NCBI GenBank assembly: GCA_964603935.1
Contig: CAZRWL010000005.1
Coordinates: forward strand, 1-56,903
Direction: 5' to 3'
From: GWB1-37-8 sp964603935
Lineage (GTDB): Bacteria; Patescibacteriota; Microgenomatia; Levybacterales; UBA12049
DNA: 56,903 bases
Shown here: piece by piece, positions 9,152 to 16,861 of the stretch
Layout: each line of letters opens with the position of its first letter
Position numbering within the stretch: the first letter of the stretch is position 1
Program-made: the position numbers and the translations under genes
Notes under the pieces: model-generated
Told to the model about the DNA's origin: nothing
Seen by the model: only the letters and a program-made list of their open reading frames with translations
Databases searched by the model: none

Positions 9152-9170
9152 CGAGGATTTTGGAGCCGAT
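9152..9170. repeat. Direct repeat, copy 2 (CGAGGATTTTGGAG family)
   Basis: CGAGGATTTTGGAGCCGAT, near-identical to 8467-8485. A third partial copy, CAAGGATTTTGGAG, is at 9223-9236, and between them a CTAAGC/GCTTAG hairpin occurs at about 9190-9204. Confidence 0.55.
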
Positions 9171-9268
9171 TTGCATACTAAGCTACATACTAAGCCTTGC
9201 TTAGCAGAGTATATTTGCCAAACAAGGATTTTGGAGTTTTTCTACTAAGCAGGGCATTTAATTTTTTA

Positions 9269-9373
9269 TCAAGTTGATCCGGCAGTATCCCTTGAGATAT
9301 TCCAAGGAAGTATTTTTTTGAGATACAAGCCTTCATCAAGAAGAAGTTTGTGCCTATAGGGTTTGCGCGACAT
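9269..9373 (-). pseudogene. Truncated DUF5615-like (PIN-like) toxin
   Basis: A 34-codon frame starts at ATG 9371-9373, overlapping the end of the DUF433 gene by 20 nt. It begins MSRKPYRHKLLLDEGLYLKK, which matches the N-terminal acidic LLLDE motif of DUF5615 PIN-like nucleases, the usual partner of DUF433 antitoxins. It stops after 34 residues, whereas intact family members are about 110 aa, so only the first catalytic strand remains. No continuation is convincing in other frames. Probably an inactivated toxin. Confidence 0.55.
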
Positions 9374-9569
9374 TGTTTATTAGCTTAACTGCTTCATTAA
9401 TAGTTCCGCCTATGGTTTGTTTGTTAACATGAGGATAGAGCTCGTGAATTGCCTGAACGGTAAAGCCGTCTTTTAGTAAAAACAAAATTTGATCAACAGG
9501 TATTCTGGTACCTTTAATAACAGGTTTGCCTCCGAGAATATTGGGGTCTGATCTAATATATTTATCCAT
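9354..9569 (-). CDS. DUF433 family antitoxin-like protein
   Basis: 71 aa from the ATG at 9569 (MDKYIRSDPN). The family signature is plain: DPNILGGKPVIKGTRIPVDQI, then a helix-turn-helix with VQAIHELYPHV. DUF433 proteins are antitoxins of PIN-like DUF5615 toxins and repress their own operon. I prefer this start over the upstream ATG at 9584 because TATAAT (9576-9581, minus strand) lies 6 nt before it, giving a leaderless mRNA. The overlapping partner toxin downstream is truncated, so this is now an orphan antitoxin. Confidence 0.85.
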   Translation of the reverse strand: MDKYIRSDPNILGGKPVIKGTRIPVDQILFLLKDGFTVQAIHELYPHVNKQTIGGTINEAVKLINNVAQTL

Positions 9570-9575
9570 AGTATT

Positions 9576-9595
9576 ATTATACACTTTCCTGTCAA
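9576..9595 (-). promoter_or_regulatory. Predicted promoter of the DUF433 gene
   Basis: Minus strand TATAAT (9576-9581), 6 nt before the start codon, with TTGACA (9590-9595) 8 nt upstream of it. The 8-nt gap is too short for a classic -35, so the TTGACA may be an operator or be fortuitous. Confidence 0.5.
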
Positions 9596-9602
9596 TAATT
9601 TT

Positions 9603-10205
9603 TTAATTAATCTCTATTTCCAAAATCTTATCTTCTATTGCTATTTTTTGCACCACATCCATTCCTTTGGTTACTATTCCAAAATTTGTATATTGGCCGT
9701 TTAAGAATTGAGAATCTTTTTTGGTAATAAAAAATTGAGCATCATTTGAAACCTTTATATCGCCTCCGCGCGCCACTCCCAAAGAGCCGACAACAAAAGG
9801 CTGATTATTCAATTCAGTTGGCATATTTCTTCCGCCTGTGCCGTTTCCCAGCGGGTCTCCGCCCTGAATTACCCAATCCTCAACCCGATGAAAAAGTTTT
9901 CCAATATAAAATCCGCTTTTGGCCTTCTGTACAAAATTCTGTACAGTATTCGGCGCTTCTTTTGGGTAGAGGGTAAGTTCAATATCTCCCTTTTTGGTTT
10001 TAATAATTGCTGTAGCAGTTTCTGCTTGAGAAGAAGGCGCGGAAGTTTTAGATGGAGCAGTGTTTAGAGTTTGAGTTTGAGATATGACCGGACTGACTGA
10101 GGGAAGACTAAGCGCGGATCCTTGCGTTACGGGTTTTACTTTCGCCGCATTATTATTAATAACCAAAACAGCAAATAGTCCCAGAACAATCAGAACTGCA
10201 ATCAT
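9603..10205 (-). CDS. Membrane-anchored cyclophilin-type peptidyl-prolyl isomerase
   Basis: 200 aa from the ATG at 10205. An N-terminal hydrophobic segment (MIAVLIVLGLFAVLVI) anchors or exports the protein; a Ser/Thr/Pro-rich linker follows to about residue 75; the rest is a cyclophilin domain with VQNFVQKAKSGFYIGKLFHRV, GGDPLGNGTGG, QFFI and FGIVTKGMDVV. It catalyses cis-trans isomerisation of prolyl bonds, probably outside the membrane on secreted proteins. A start 22 codons further up is possible, but the predicted -10 box lies inside that extension, so I rejected it. The upstream lipase gene is divergent. Confidence 0.88.
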   Translation of the reverse strand: MIAVLIVLGLFAVLVINNNAAKVKPVTQGSALSLPSVSPVISQTQTLNTAPSKTSAPSSQAETATAIIKTKKGDIELTLYPKEAPNTVQNFVQKAKSGFYIGKLFHRVEDWVIQGGDPLGNGTGGRNMPTELNNQPFVVGSLGVARGGDIKVSNDAQFFITKKDSQFLNGQYTNFGIVTKGMDVVQKIAIEDKILEIEIN

Positions 10206-10220
10206 AGTTATTTTTCCCAC

Positions 10221-10242
10221 GTTTGTTATTGTACCACAAAAC
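10221..10242. repeat. 22-bp direct repeat, copy 1
   Basis: GTTTGTTATTGTACCACAAA plus AC is repeated exactly at 13616-13637. Here, on the minus strand, it supplies the extended -10 box (TGGTACAAT, 10228-10236) of the cyclophilin gene. At the second site it encodes the last codons of a DUF1284-like gene. Confidence 0.7.
10228..10236 (-). promoter_or_regulatory. Extended -10 promoter of the cyclophilin gene
   Basis: Minus strand TGGTACAAT. The predicted transcription start near 10221 leaves a leader of about 15 nt before the ATG at 10205. No convincing -35 is visible. Confidence 0.5.
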
Positions 10243-10258
10243 TTTTCTGTCTGGGTTA

Positions 10259-10287
10259 TTGCATATTGCAAGAAATAGGAATAAAGT
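10259..10287 (+). promoter_or_regulatory. Predicted promoter of the lipase gene
   Basis: TTGCAT (10259-10264), 17-nt spacer, TAAAGT (10282-10287), then 7 nt to the ATG at 10295. The arrangement predicts a leaderless mRNA, though the -10 is a poor match. Confidence 0.4.
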
Positions 10288-10294
10288 AATATTA

Positions 10295-13249
10295 ATGAGA
10301 TTATTCGCTGCGTTAAGCGTGGCTTTTGTCCGTAGTTTCTTAGTATTTATATTTTTATTTTTTGAACTTTTCTTTGCTTCCGGGGCATCTGCGTTAGGGA
10401 TGACGCCTACCCCAACCCTTTTACCGCAGCCGGCTTTAAATGTTCCCATTATCAAAGGGAACGCGGTTTCGGCACTGTCAGTTTCGTCTCTGTCAGACTC
10501 AGAGACGCTGATTGTTCCTTCAGACGGTACAAAAGTACAGAGTCCAATTCTGAAAAATGGGCAGCAATACATCATTGCAATTTCGGGAACTTTTATTTGG
10601 GGGAATTGCGATAAGGTAACATGTCCTAATGGGGGGCCTGATTACAAAAGATATGGCGACGCGGGTTATTTGACGGATGACCATTGGAAAAGTCTTACTG
10701 ATCCATTATGGTCAAGTATTGTTTATTTAGATATTAACGGCAGTCATTTTTCGCCTGCTGTGTATGCCCCTGGGCACGTGTACTTTTTGGATATTAAAGG
10801 CAGCGGCAAGTCTGTAACTTTCAGGATCAATGATTGTTCCTATTGCTATCCCGATAATTCGGGTTATTTAACGGTCGAGATACTGTCAGCGCAAAGAAAC
10901 CCATTAGTTTTGATTCCCGGCATTGGAGGGTCGGAACTCAAGACAACAGAAATGAAAGTTTGGGCGGAAGATAATGGGCATGGGGGAACGTTTAACTATC
11001 TTTATCCCAGCAATGAAACAATTTGGCTAAATGAAGATAAAGCAAAAGAGTTCGGTGAAGATGATTATTTTGATGTTTTGAGAATGAAAACAGATGGAAT
11101 AACTTCTGAAGTAAACATAGGAATAACAGGCAACTTGGTAGCTCGAGCCTATCAGGGGACAATGGATTTTTTTATTTCCAATGGTTATATATTAAACAAA
11201 GATTTCTTTGTTTTTCCTTATGATTGGAGAAGAGATATCTCATCAACAGTATCGCTTCTTGATCAGAAAATCAATGAAATAAAAGCGCAAACAGGACTCT
11301 CTAAAGTGGACATTGTTGCTCATTCAATGGGAGGACTGGTAGCGAGAAATTATATTGCGGATTCCGCAAAAGCCAAAAATGTCAGAAAATTATTTACTTT
11401 GGGAACCCCTCATTTGGGGTCTGTGGATTCATTAAAGAATTTGAGACATGGCAATTGCTTAACTCCCTTGCCTGTATCACTAGGCCCATTATGCCTAGGG
11501 ATAATAAATGCAGAGGCAAAAGATGTTGTTCGAAATATGATTAGCGTATTTCAATTAACTCCGAGCCAAGCCTACTTTGATTTTTATTCAGGAGAAGACA
11601 GCAGTCATCCCTATCCGTATAAAACAGAATCAGGAGGATTAAGCTATATTCAGATTAAAAATCTTTTAACAGGTTTAGGCCATAATACATCTCTTTTTGC
11701 TCCTTCGGAAACTTTTCATAATCTGGACAATTCTTTATCAAACACCAATGGGGTTAATGTAACTGTGATTGCCGGTTCAGGCAGGCCTACGCTGGGACAA
11801 ATTGTTGAAGAAAAAAGAGTCTCCCTGTTGGGAATTCCATACGTTCATAAAGACATGATTAATATAAATGGTGATGGAACAGTTCCTCTCTTTAGTGCTT
11901 CCTTGAATGATCCCGGTAGAAACTTATCTTTTTTTGACAGCGCTAAAGTTTTTTATACTAATCAGGAGCACGGACAATTGGTTGCAAACGGATCTGCTTT
12001 GAATTTGGTAAAAAATATTCTTAACAACAGCAATCAATTGCCGGATAGAGTTTCCTCCACTCCCTACTCTTTCAGCGGAACCCAGGTTTCTGTTCATTCG
12101 CCTGTAAATATTCATGTCTATGATTTCGAAGGCAGACATACGGGTCCAACTCCGGACGGAGATTTCGAAGCAAATATTCCCGGAAGTTCTTACGATACTT
12201 TGGATGACGCTAAATTCGTTTTTCTGCCGGATGACGGACAATACGACATAAAATTTGAAGCAACAGATCAGGGGAGTTTTGACTTTAAAATAAAAGAATT
12301 TGAAAACAACACTAACACGTCTACGGTTCTGTATAGCGATATGCCATTGACTGCTGATACAAAAGCGGAAACTGTTTTGGACACATTGTCTCTTGAACCG
12401 CCCGTTCTGCAAATTGATCAGGACGGAAATGGAACAATAGATAAGGAAGAAAAGCCAACAGCCATTATAATTGGCGGTTCTGATTTTGATCATATCCCTC
12501 CGCGAACAGCTGTTGGTATTTCGGGAACTAAAGGCAATAAAAGCTGGTACAGGAGCGATGTTCTGGTAACTTTAACTGCGCAGGATGAGGCAAGCGGATC
12601 CGGAGTAAGTAAGATTGAATACAGTCTGGATAACGGACAGACAATCCAAACATATACAGAGCCATTTGTTGTTGCGCGGGAAGGAAGAATGAAGCTGCAA
12701 TTTCATTCTGCTGACAAAGCCGGCAATGAAGAAGCTCTTGTGGAAATAGAAATTAAGATCGACAAAACTCCGCCCGAGGCAAAAGTCTTCATTGATCAGA
12801 CCAAGCTGAATTTTGTTCTTCAGGGAGTTGACACAAATATCACTACGGTGAAAATGGAAAGCAGGACATCAACAGGGACAAAATCCGGATTTCATACTAT
12901 TTCCGATGAAGCAGGAAATACAATGCTTTTGTACGTAAGGGAAGAAAACAGTGAAAAACAAAGTGAATTTAGAATTTATTCTCTGCAATATAGTAATAAT
13001 TTATCCGTAAATTTGCCTACCAGCTATCTCAGAACTATTTACCAGGGCAGAAAAGGCGCATTAAGCATCAAGGAGCAAAATTTTGAATTAAAAAAAGAAG
13101 TGAAAACGAGAATTCAATATGACAGCAGGAAAAACAAAAGTACGATTATAGTTAAGGAGGGTAAGAAGGAAAAAGTCAAAGAAGTCCGTTCGGGATTGGT
13201 TTTGCTTAATCTGTTAACCGATAAAGGACAACTTAAAACAAGCTACTGA
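10295..13249 (+). CDS. Exported LCAT-type lipase/acyltransferase with Ig-like domains
   Basis: 984 aa. Residues 1-32 form a signal peptide. The alpha/beta-hydrolase core shows the oxyanion region PLVLIPGIGGSELK, the nucleophile elbow AHSMGGLVARNY (Ser near 344) and GTPHLGS. Likely Asp (GDGTVPLFSA) and His (EHGQLV) complete the triad, typical of lecithin:cholesterol acyltransferase-like lipases. C-terminal to it are beta-rich regions, including a repeat with SGVSKIEYSLDNG and FHSADKAGNEEALVEIEI, like OmpL47/bacterial Ig-like domains. No C-terminal anchor is seen, so it may be released. Substrate is probably an external acyl ester or phospholipid (inference). Its stop abuts the stop of the next, convergent gene. 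Confidence 0.82.
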   Translation: MRLFAALSVAFVRSFLVFIFLFFELFFASGASALGMTPTPTLLPQPALNVPIIKGNAVSALSVSSLSDSETLIVPSDGTKVQSPILKNGQQYIIAISGTFIWGNCDKVTCPNGGPDYKRYGDAGYLTDDHWKSLTDPLWSSIVYLDINGSHFSPAVYAPGHVYFLDIKGSGKSVTFRINDCSYCYPDNSGYLTVEILSAQRNPLVLIPGIGGSELKTTEMKVWAEDNGHGGTFNYLYPSNETIWLNEDKAKEFGEDDYFDVLRMKTDGITSEVNIGITGNLVARAYQGTMDFFISNGYILNKDFFVFPYDWRRDISSTVSLLDQKINEIKAQTGLSKVDIVAHSMGGLVARNYIADSAKAKNVRKLFTLGTPHLGSVDSLKNLRHGNCLTPLPVSLGPLCLGIINAEAKDVVRNMISVFQLTPSQAYFDFYSGEDSSHPYPYKTESGGLSYIQIKNLLTGLGHNTSLFAPSETFHNLDNSLSNTNGVNVTVIAGSGRPTLGQIVEEKRVSLLGIPYVHKDMININGDGTVPLFSASLNDPGRNLSFFDSAKVFYTNQEHGQLVANGSALNLVKNILNNSNQLPDRVSSTPYSFSGTQVSVHSPVNIHVYDFEGRHTGPTPDGDFEANIPGSSYDTLDDAKFVFLPDDGQYDIKFEATDQGSFDFKIKEFENNTNTSTVLYSDMPLTADTKAETVLDTLSLEPPVLQIDQDGNGTIDKEEKPTAIIIGGSDFDHIPPRTAVGISGTKGNKSWYRSDVLVTLTAQDEASGSGVSKIEYSLDNGQTIQTYTEPFVVAREGRMKLQFHSADKAGNEEALVEIEIKIDKTPPEAKVFIDQTKLNFVLQGVDTNITTVKMESRTSTGTKSGFHTISDEAGNTMLLYVREENSEKQSEFRIYSLQYSNNLSVNLPTSYLRTIYQGRKGALSIKEQNFELKKEVKTRIQYDSRKNKSTIIVKEGKKEKVKEVRSGLVLLNLLTDKGQLKTSY

Positions 13250-13498
13250 TTATTTCTTTTTCTTTGAGATTTTCTGAAGTAATTTCCAAATTCCAAAAAC
13301 AACTACAAACCAGAAAATTATGTCCAAAATTAAAATTGAATAAGTTGTATTTGCGGTACCAAATAAAGCATAGGAACCAAATTTAAATGGTAAACCTGCT
13401 TGATTCGCAGAGGGATTAACTAAGGCATCTGCAATACTAAGTCCATAAGTTACGATTACGCTTAATATTAAAATAACCACAAATGACTTTTTGGTCAT
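13250..13498 (-). CDS. Small two-helix membrane protein, unknown
   Basis: 82 aa with two hydrophobic helices (about residues 5-27 and 53-75) and a Lys-rich C-terminus (KKISKKKK), so the C-terminus is probably cytoplasmic. No family recognised. It converges with the lipase gene with no spacer between the two stop codons. The 122 nt upstream (13499-13620) hold no further gene. Confidence 0.6.
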   Translation of the reverse strand: MTKKSFVVILILSVIVTYGLSIADALVNPSANQAGLPFKFGSYALFGTANTTYSILILDIIFWFVVVFGIWKLLQKISKKKK

Positions 13499-13615
13499 AC
13501 CTTACCTTACCACAAAATTTTCATAACAACAACTTTGAGCATTAAAACGCAAAAATACCGGAGGCGTCAATAGGATTTCACTTTAGGTATGGAAGATGAT
13601 GCGGAAGATTTGCGT

Positions 13616-13637
13616 GTTTGTTATTGTACCACAAAAC
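13616..13637. repeat. 22-bp direct repeat, copy 2
   Basis: Exact copy of 10221-10242 in the same orientation. The two copies bracket the lipase and the 82-aa membrane protein gene (about 3.4 kb). Confidence 0.7.
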
Positions 13638-14214
13638 CATTTCCGAGAACTTTCCTGACGATTCCAATAGTGGTTTTAATTAGTCTTATCTTTTGCGGTT
13701 GGTCATCGAGGAAATGAGCCATTTCGTAATTAATTATTGGTTTTGGCAAATGAAGACGATTTATGTTCTCAATAAATTTATCCAAATATAAACCATCAAT
13801 TCTTATGCCGTCAAAATTATTTTGAGAAATATTACTATGCAATTGTTGACAATGTTTGCCGATTGCGCATCCTTCACAAATCTTATCGGTTTTTCCTTCT
13901 ACGATTTCTGCAGGATAAGCATTTGATAATCTCAAAAACAGATCATATAGCTTTTTTTGTTTTTCTTTAAATTTTTCTATAGCCTCTTTTTTCGGGAGCA
14001 ACCCCAACACGTCATCTTTGTAGGTTAAATTTAAATGGGGGGATATTCTCCATTCAGACATCTCAGCAGTAATAGCGTTAATTTCTGCCAAATGAGATGG
14101 CGAAAAACCTCTCTCAATCAAACCAAAATAGGACCTAAGATGGTGGCCGCGGATTACAAATGGTTTTGAATTGCCGGGCTTTTCTCTATCAGCAGGCGGT
14201 TCAAATTCAGACAT
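13621..14214 (-). CDS. DUF1284-like Cys/His protein, paralogue 1
   Basis: 197 aa from ATG 14214 (MSEFEPP). Two conserved elements: an N-terminal IRGHHLRSY motif (HH pair) and a central cysteine cluster DKICEGCAIGKHCQQL. These resemble DUF1284 proteins, which carry a similar HH start and a Cys cluster thought to bind metal or an iron-sulfur centre. The same two motifs recur in the gene at 52214-52846 and in a broken gene at 20585-21213. The start is fixed by TATAAT 6 nt upstream, a predicted leaderless mRNA. Function unknown; family assignment by eye. Confidence 0.65.
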   Translation of the reverse strand: MSEFEPPADREKPGNSKPFVIRGHHLRSYFGLIERGFSPSHLAEINAITAEMSEWRISPHLNLTYKDDVLGLLPKKEAIEKFKEKQKKLYDLFLRLSNAYPAEIVEGKTDKICEGCAIGKHCQQLHSNISQNNFDGIRIDGLYLDKFIENINRLHLPKPIINYEMAHFLDDQPQKIRLIKTTIGIVRKVLGNGFVVQ

Positions 14215-14220
14215 GGTGGA

Positions 14221-14226
14221 ATTATA
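14221..14226 (-). promoter_or_regulatory. -10 box of DUF1284-like gene 1
   Basis: Minus strand TATAAT, 6 nt before the ATG at 14214. No clear -35. Confidence 0.55.
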
Positions 14227-14312
14227 CTTACTTTCTTCAAAAAAAGCTAACGCAGAACTATTTAATTGCATTAAGCGGCCGCATACTCCAATTAAATGTC
14301 GTATTTGTAATG

Positions 14313-14363
14313 TTACGTAATTAGTAATTAGTAAGTGGTTTAGTTACGTAATATTTTACGTAA
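14313..14363. promoter_or_regulatory. Three TTACGTAA palindromes, likely operator
   Basis: Perfect 8-bp palindromes at 14313-14320, 14344-14351 and 14356-14363. The last overlaps the -35 region (TTTACG, 14355-14360) of the AbrB-like gene that starts at 14390. AbrB/MazE-fold proteins commonly bind palindromes in their own promoters, so these are probably autoregulatory sites. Confidence 0.6.
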
Positions 14364-14383
14364 TACCCTAAACATGATATAAT
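14355..14383 (+). promoter_or_regulatory. Predicted promoter of the AbrB-like gene
   Basis: TTTACG (14355-14360), 17-nt spacer, TATAAT (14378-14383) with TG in extended position, then 6 nt to the ATG. Predicted leaderless. Confidence 0.65.
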
Positions 14384-14389
14384 TATAAT

Positions 14390-14566
14390 ATGCCGACAAG
14401 AAAGATGGAAAAAAGAAATATCAGAAGCCTTACGAAAATTGCAGGGAAAAGTTTTGGGATTACTTTTCCCATCGAGTTAATCCGCAAACTGGGCTGGCGG
14501 GCAAAACAAAAGCTTACAGTTACCCCCAAAGGTAAGAAATTAGTAGTGAAAGATTGGAAGAAGTAG
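14390..14566 (+). CDS. AbrB/SpoVT-like DNA-binding protein
   Basis: 58 aa. After a basic N-terminus the sequence follows the swapped-hairpin AbrB pattern: a KSFGITFPIELIRKLGW strand-helix motif, then KLTVTPKGKKLVVKDW. Such proteins are transition-state regulators or antitoxins. No partner toxin gene lies beside it; downstream is only the fusA leader. Upstream are three TTACGTAA palindromes. The start is supported by the promoter 6 nt away. Confidence 0.75.
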   Translation: MPTRKMEKRNIRSLTKIAGKSFGITFPIELIRKLGWRAKQKLTVTPKGKKLVVKDWKK

Positions 14567-14586
14567 AATAGGAAAGCAAAATATGT

Positions 14587-14592
14587 TATACT
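14587..14592 (+). promoter_or_regulatory. Probable -10 of fusA
   Basis: TATACT with TG one base upstream (TGTTATACT). It would give a leader of about 118 nt to the fusA ATG at 14717. No good -35. Confidence 0.4.
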
Positions 14593-14596
14593 AAAC

Positions 14597-14714
14597 TTCA
14601 TAAATTCGAAACTCGAATCTCGAAATTCGAAACTGTTTTAGTCATTTGAATTTGTTTCGCCCGCCTGCCGGCGAGGCAGGGATTTCGGATTTTGGTATTC
14701 GGATTTTTGTTTTA
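14597..14714. repeat. Word-built imperfect hairpin in the fusA leader
   Basis: The left arm repeats ATTCGAAACTCGAAT-type words; the right arm repeats ATTTCGGATTTTGG-type words that are roughly complementary. At the centre is a compact hairpin, CCTGCC-GGCGA-GGCAGG (about 14665-14681). The same architecture is seen at 7257, 36330 and 52950. A role in fusA leader regulation is possible but unproven. Confidence 0.55.
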
Positions 14715-14716
14715 TT

Positions 14717-16861
14717 ATGGCTGTTGATAAGAGATTAGTCGCACTGGATCACATCCGAAATATTGGTATTATCGCGCATATTGACGCGGGTAAAACCACC
14801 ACTACCGAGCGTATTTTGTATTACACGGGAAAAACTTACAAAATCGGAGATATTGACGAGGGAACAACTGTCATGGATTGGATGGAAGAGGAGAGAAAAA
14901 GAGGAATTACGATTGTTTCCGCCGCAACCACCGCGTACTGGTCCCGTTCTTCAATAAATTCAGTTGGTAAGGAAGATCCTTTCCGATTTAACATTATTGA
15001 CACTCCCGGGCACGTAGATTTTACCGCTGAAGTAGAACGTTCTTTGAGAGTTTTGGATGGCGGAATTACAGTTTTGGACGCGGAAGAAGGAGTGCAGTCT
15101 CAATCCGAAACAGTCTGGAGGCAGGCGGATAAATATAAAGTTCCGAGACTTTGCTTTGTGAACAAGATGGACAAATTAGGAGCTGATTTTCTGGCAACTG
15201 TCAAAAGTATTGAAGACAGGCTTGGGGCAAATCCTGCAATTATGGTTTTGCCAATCGGAGCGGAAGCTACTTTTAAAGGAGTCTATGATTTATTACACAG
15301 AAAATCTGTGGTTTGGACAGGAGAAGAATTGGGTGCGAAATTTGAAATAACAGACGAAGTTCCCGAAGGAATGAAGGATGAAGTAGAAAAATATCGGGCC
15401 AAACTCGTTGAGAAAATCTCCGAAACAGATGACGTTTTGATAGAAAAGTACCTTAATAATGCAGAAATTTCGGTTGAGGAATTAAAAGCGGCATTAAGAA
15501 GAGCGGTTATTGCTTATAAATTAGTGCCTATTTTTGCAGGAAGTTCTTTGCGCAACAAAGGAGTTCAGCTTCTTTTGGATGGAGTCGTAGATTATTTACC
15601 GTCTCCGGTTGATTTGGGACAAGTTAAAGGATTAAATCCGAAAACCCAGGCGGAAGAGTTTAGGAAATTAATTCCTGAAGAAGCGTTATCCGGTCTGGCT
15701 TTCAAAATCCAAAATGATCCTCATGTTGGAAAGCTTACCTATTTTAGAATTTATTCCGGCAAAGTTGCTGCGGGAACTTATATCTATAATAGTACGAAAA
15801 ATAGTCAGGAAAGAGTAGGACGGCTTCTTTTAATGCACTCAAATGAAAGAACGGAAATAAAAGAAGCATTTGCCGGAGAAATCGTTGCTGTTGTTGGGCT
15901 TAAAGATACCACAACAGGAGACACTTTATGCGATCCGGAAAAGCCGATTATTTTGGAAAAAATCTCTTTTCCCGAACCGGTTAGTTCTGTGGCAATTGAG
16001 CCAAAGACAAAGTCAGATCAGGAAAAATTGGGCTATGCCTTAAAGCGCTTGATGGATGAAGATCCTACATTTCAAGTCAAGACAAATCATGAAACAGGGC
16101 AAACAATTATTTCAGGGGTTGGAGAATTGCAGCTTGAAGTAAAAGTAAATACCATGAAAGCGGATTTTGGAGTTGAGGCGAATGTCGGAGCTCCGCAAGT
16201 GGCCTACAAAGAAACTATTGTTAGAATTGCGGAGGGAGAAGGAAAATATATCAAGCAATCCGGAGGAAAAGGGCAATACGGACATTGCTTGCTTCGGGTG
16301 GAGCCAAAACCGCGGGGCGAAGGCTTTGAATTTCTTAATGAGATTAAGGGAGGAACAATTCCTGCTGTTTTTATAAGCTCGATTGAAAAAGGAGTCAAAG
16401 AAACCATGGAAAATGGAATTTTATTAGGCTATCCGATGGTTGATATGAATGTGGCTGTTTATGACGGAAGCTTTCATGAGGTTGATTCATCCGATATCGC
16501 ATTTAAGATTGCCGCATCCCAGGCATTGCAAGCTGCTACGAAAAAAGCAGGCCTCACACTTCTGGAACCCATCATGAAAGTAGAAGTAACAACTCCGAAT
16601 GAATTTATGGGAGATGTAATCGGAGATTTGTCTTCCAAAAGAGCGCAGATTTCAGGAACAGAAGAGAGGTCAAGAGCAACAATAGTTTTGGCAATGGTGC
16701 CTTTGTCCGAATTATCAGGATACGCAACTACACTTCGTTCGATGTCCAAGGGAAGAGCGTCTTATTATATGGAGCCTTCTCACTACGAAGAAGTGCCCAA
16801 GAATATTCAGGAAGAAATGCTGGCTAAGTCCACTTTCACAGGAAGAATTAACGCCCAGTAA
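14717..16861 (+). CDS. fusA: Elongation factor G
   Basis: 714 aa translocase GTPase. G1 AHIDAGKTTTTERIL, switch and G2 region RGITIVSAATT, G3 DTPGHVDFTAEVERSL and G4 NKMDKLGAD are intact; domain IV contains KGQYGHCLLRVEP and the SDIAFKIAASQALQAA block. No sign of the shortened EF-G2 type. It is separated from rpsG by the accessory island and has its own promoter and long leader. Its last 14 nt overlap the end of the convergent nadE gene, so no terminator fits between them. Confidence 0.97.
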   Translation: MAVDKRLVALDHIRNIGIIAHIDAGKTTTTERILYYTGKTYKIGDIDEGTTVMDWMEEERKRGITIVSAATTAYWSRSSINSVGKEDPFRFNIIDTPGHVDFTAEVERSLRVLDGGITVLDAEEGVQSQSETVWRQADKYKVPRLCFVNKMDKLGADFLATVKSIEDRLGANPAIMVLPIGAEATFKGVYDLLHRKSVVWTGEELGAKFEITDEVPEGMKDEVEKYRAKLVEKISETDDVLIEKYLNNAEISVEELKAALRRAVIAYKLVPIFAGSSLRNKGVQLLLDGVVDYLPSPVDLGQVKGLNPKTQAEEFRKLIPEEALSGLAFKIQNDPHVGKLTYFRIYSGKVAAGTYIYNSTKNSQERVGRLLLMHSNERTEIKEAFAGEIVAVVGLKDTTTGDTLCDPEKPIILEKISFPEPVSSVAIEPKTKSDQEKLGYALKRLMDEDPTFQVKTNHETGQTIISGVGELQLEVKVNTMKADFGVEANVGAPQVAYKETIVRIAEGEGKYIKQSGGKGQYGHCLLRVEPKPRGEGFEFLNEIKGGTIPAVFISSIEKGVKETMENGILLGYPMVDMNVAVYDGSFHEVDSSDIAFKIAASQALQAATKKAGLTLLEPIMKVEVTTPNEFMGDVIGDLSSKRAQISGTEERSRATIVLAMVPLSELSGYATTLRSMSKGRASYYMEPSHYEEVPKNIQEEMLAKSTFTGRINAQ

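Noticed and set aside
11924..12493. 189-codon open frame antisense to the lipase gene
   Set aside because: Lies entirely opposite a well-supported coding sequence; composition follows the sense codons and no motif is visible.
14383..14601. 72-codon hydrophobic frame antisense to the AbrB-like gene
   Set aside because: Shadow of the 58-aa gene, which has a promoter, start and domain match.
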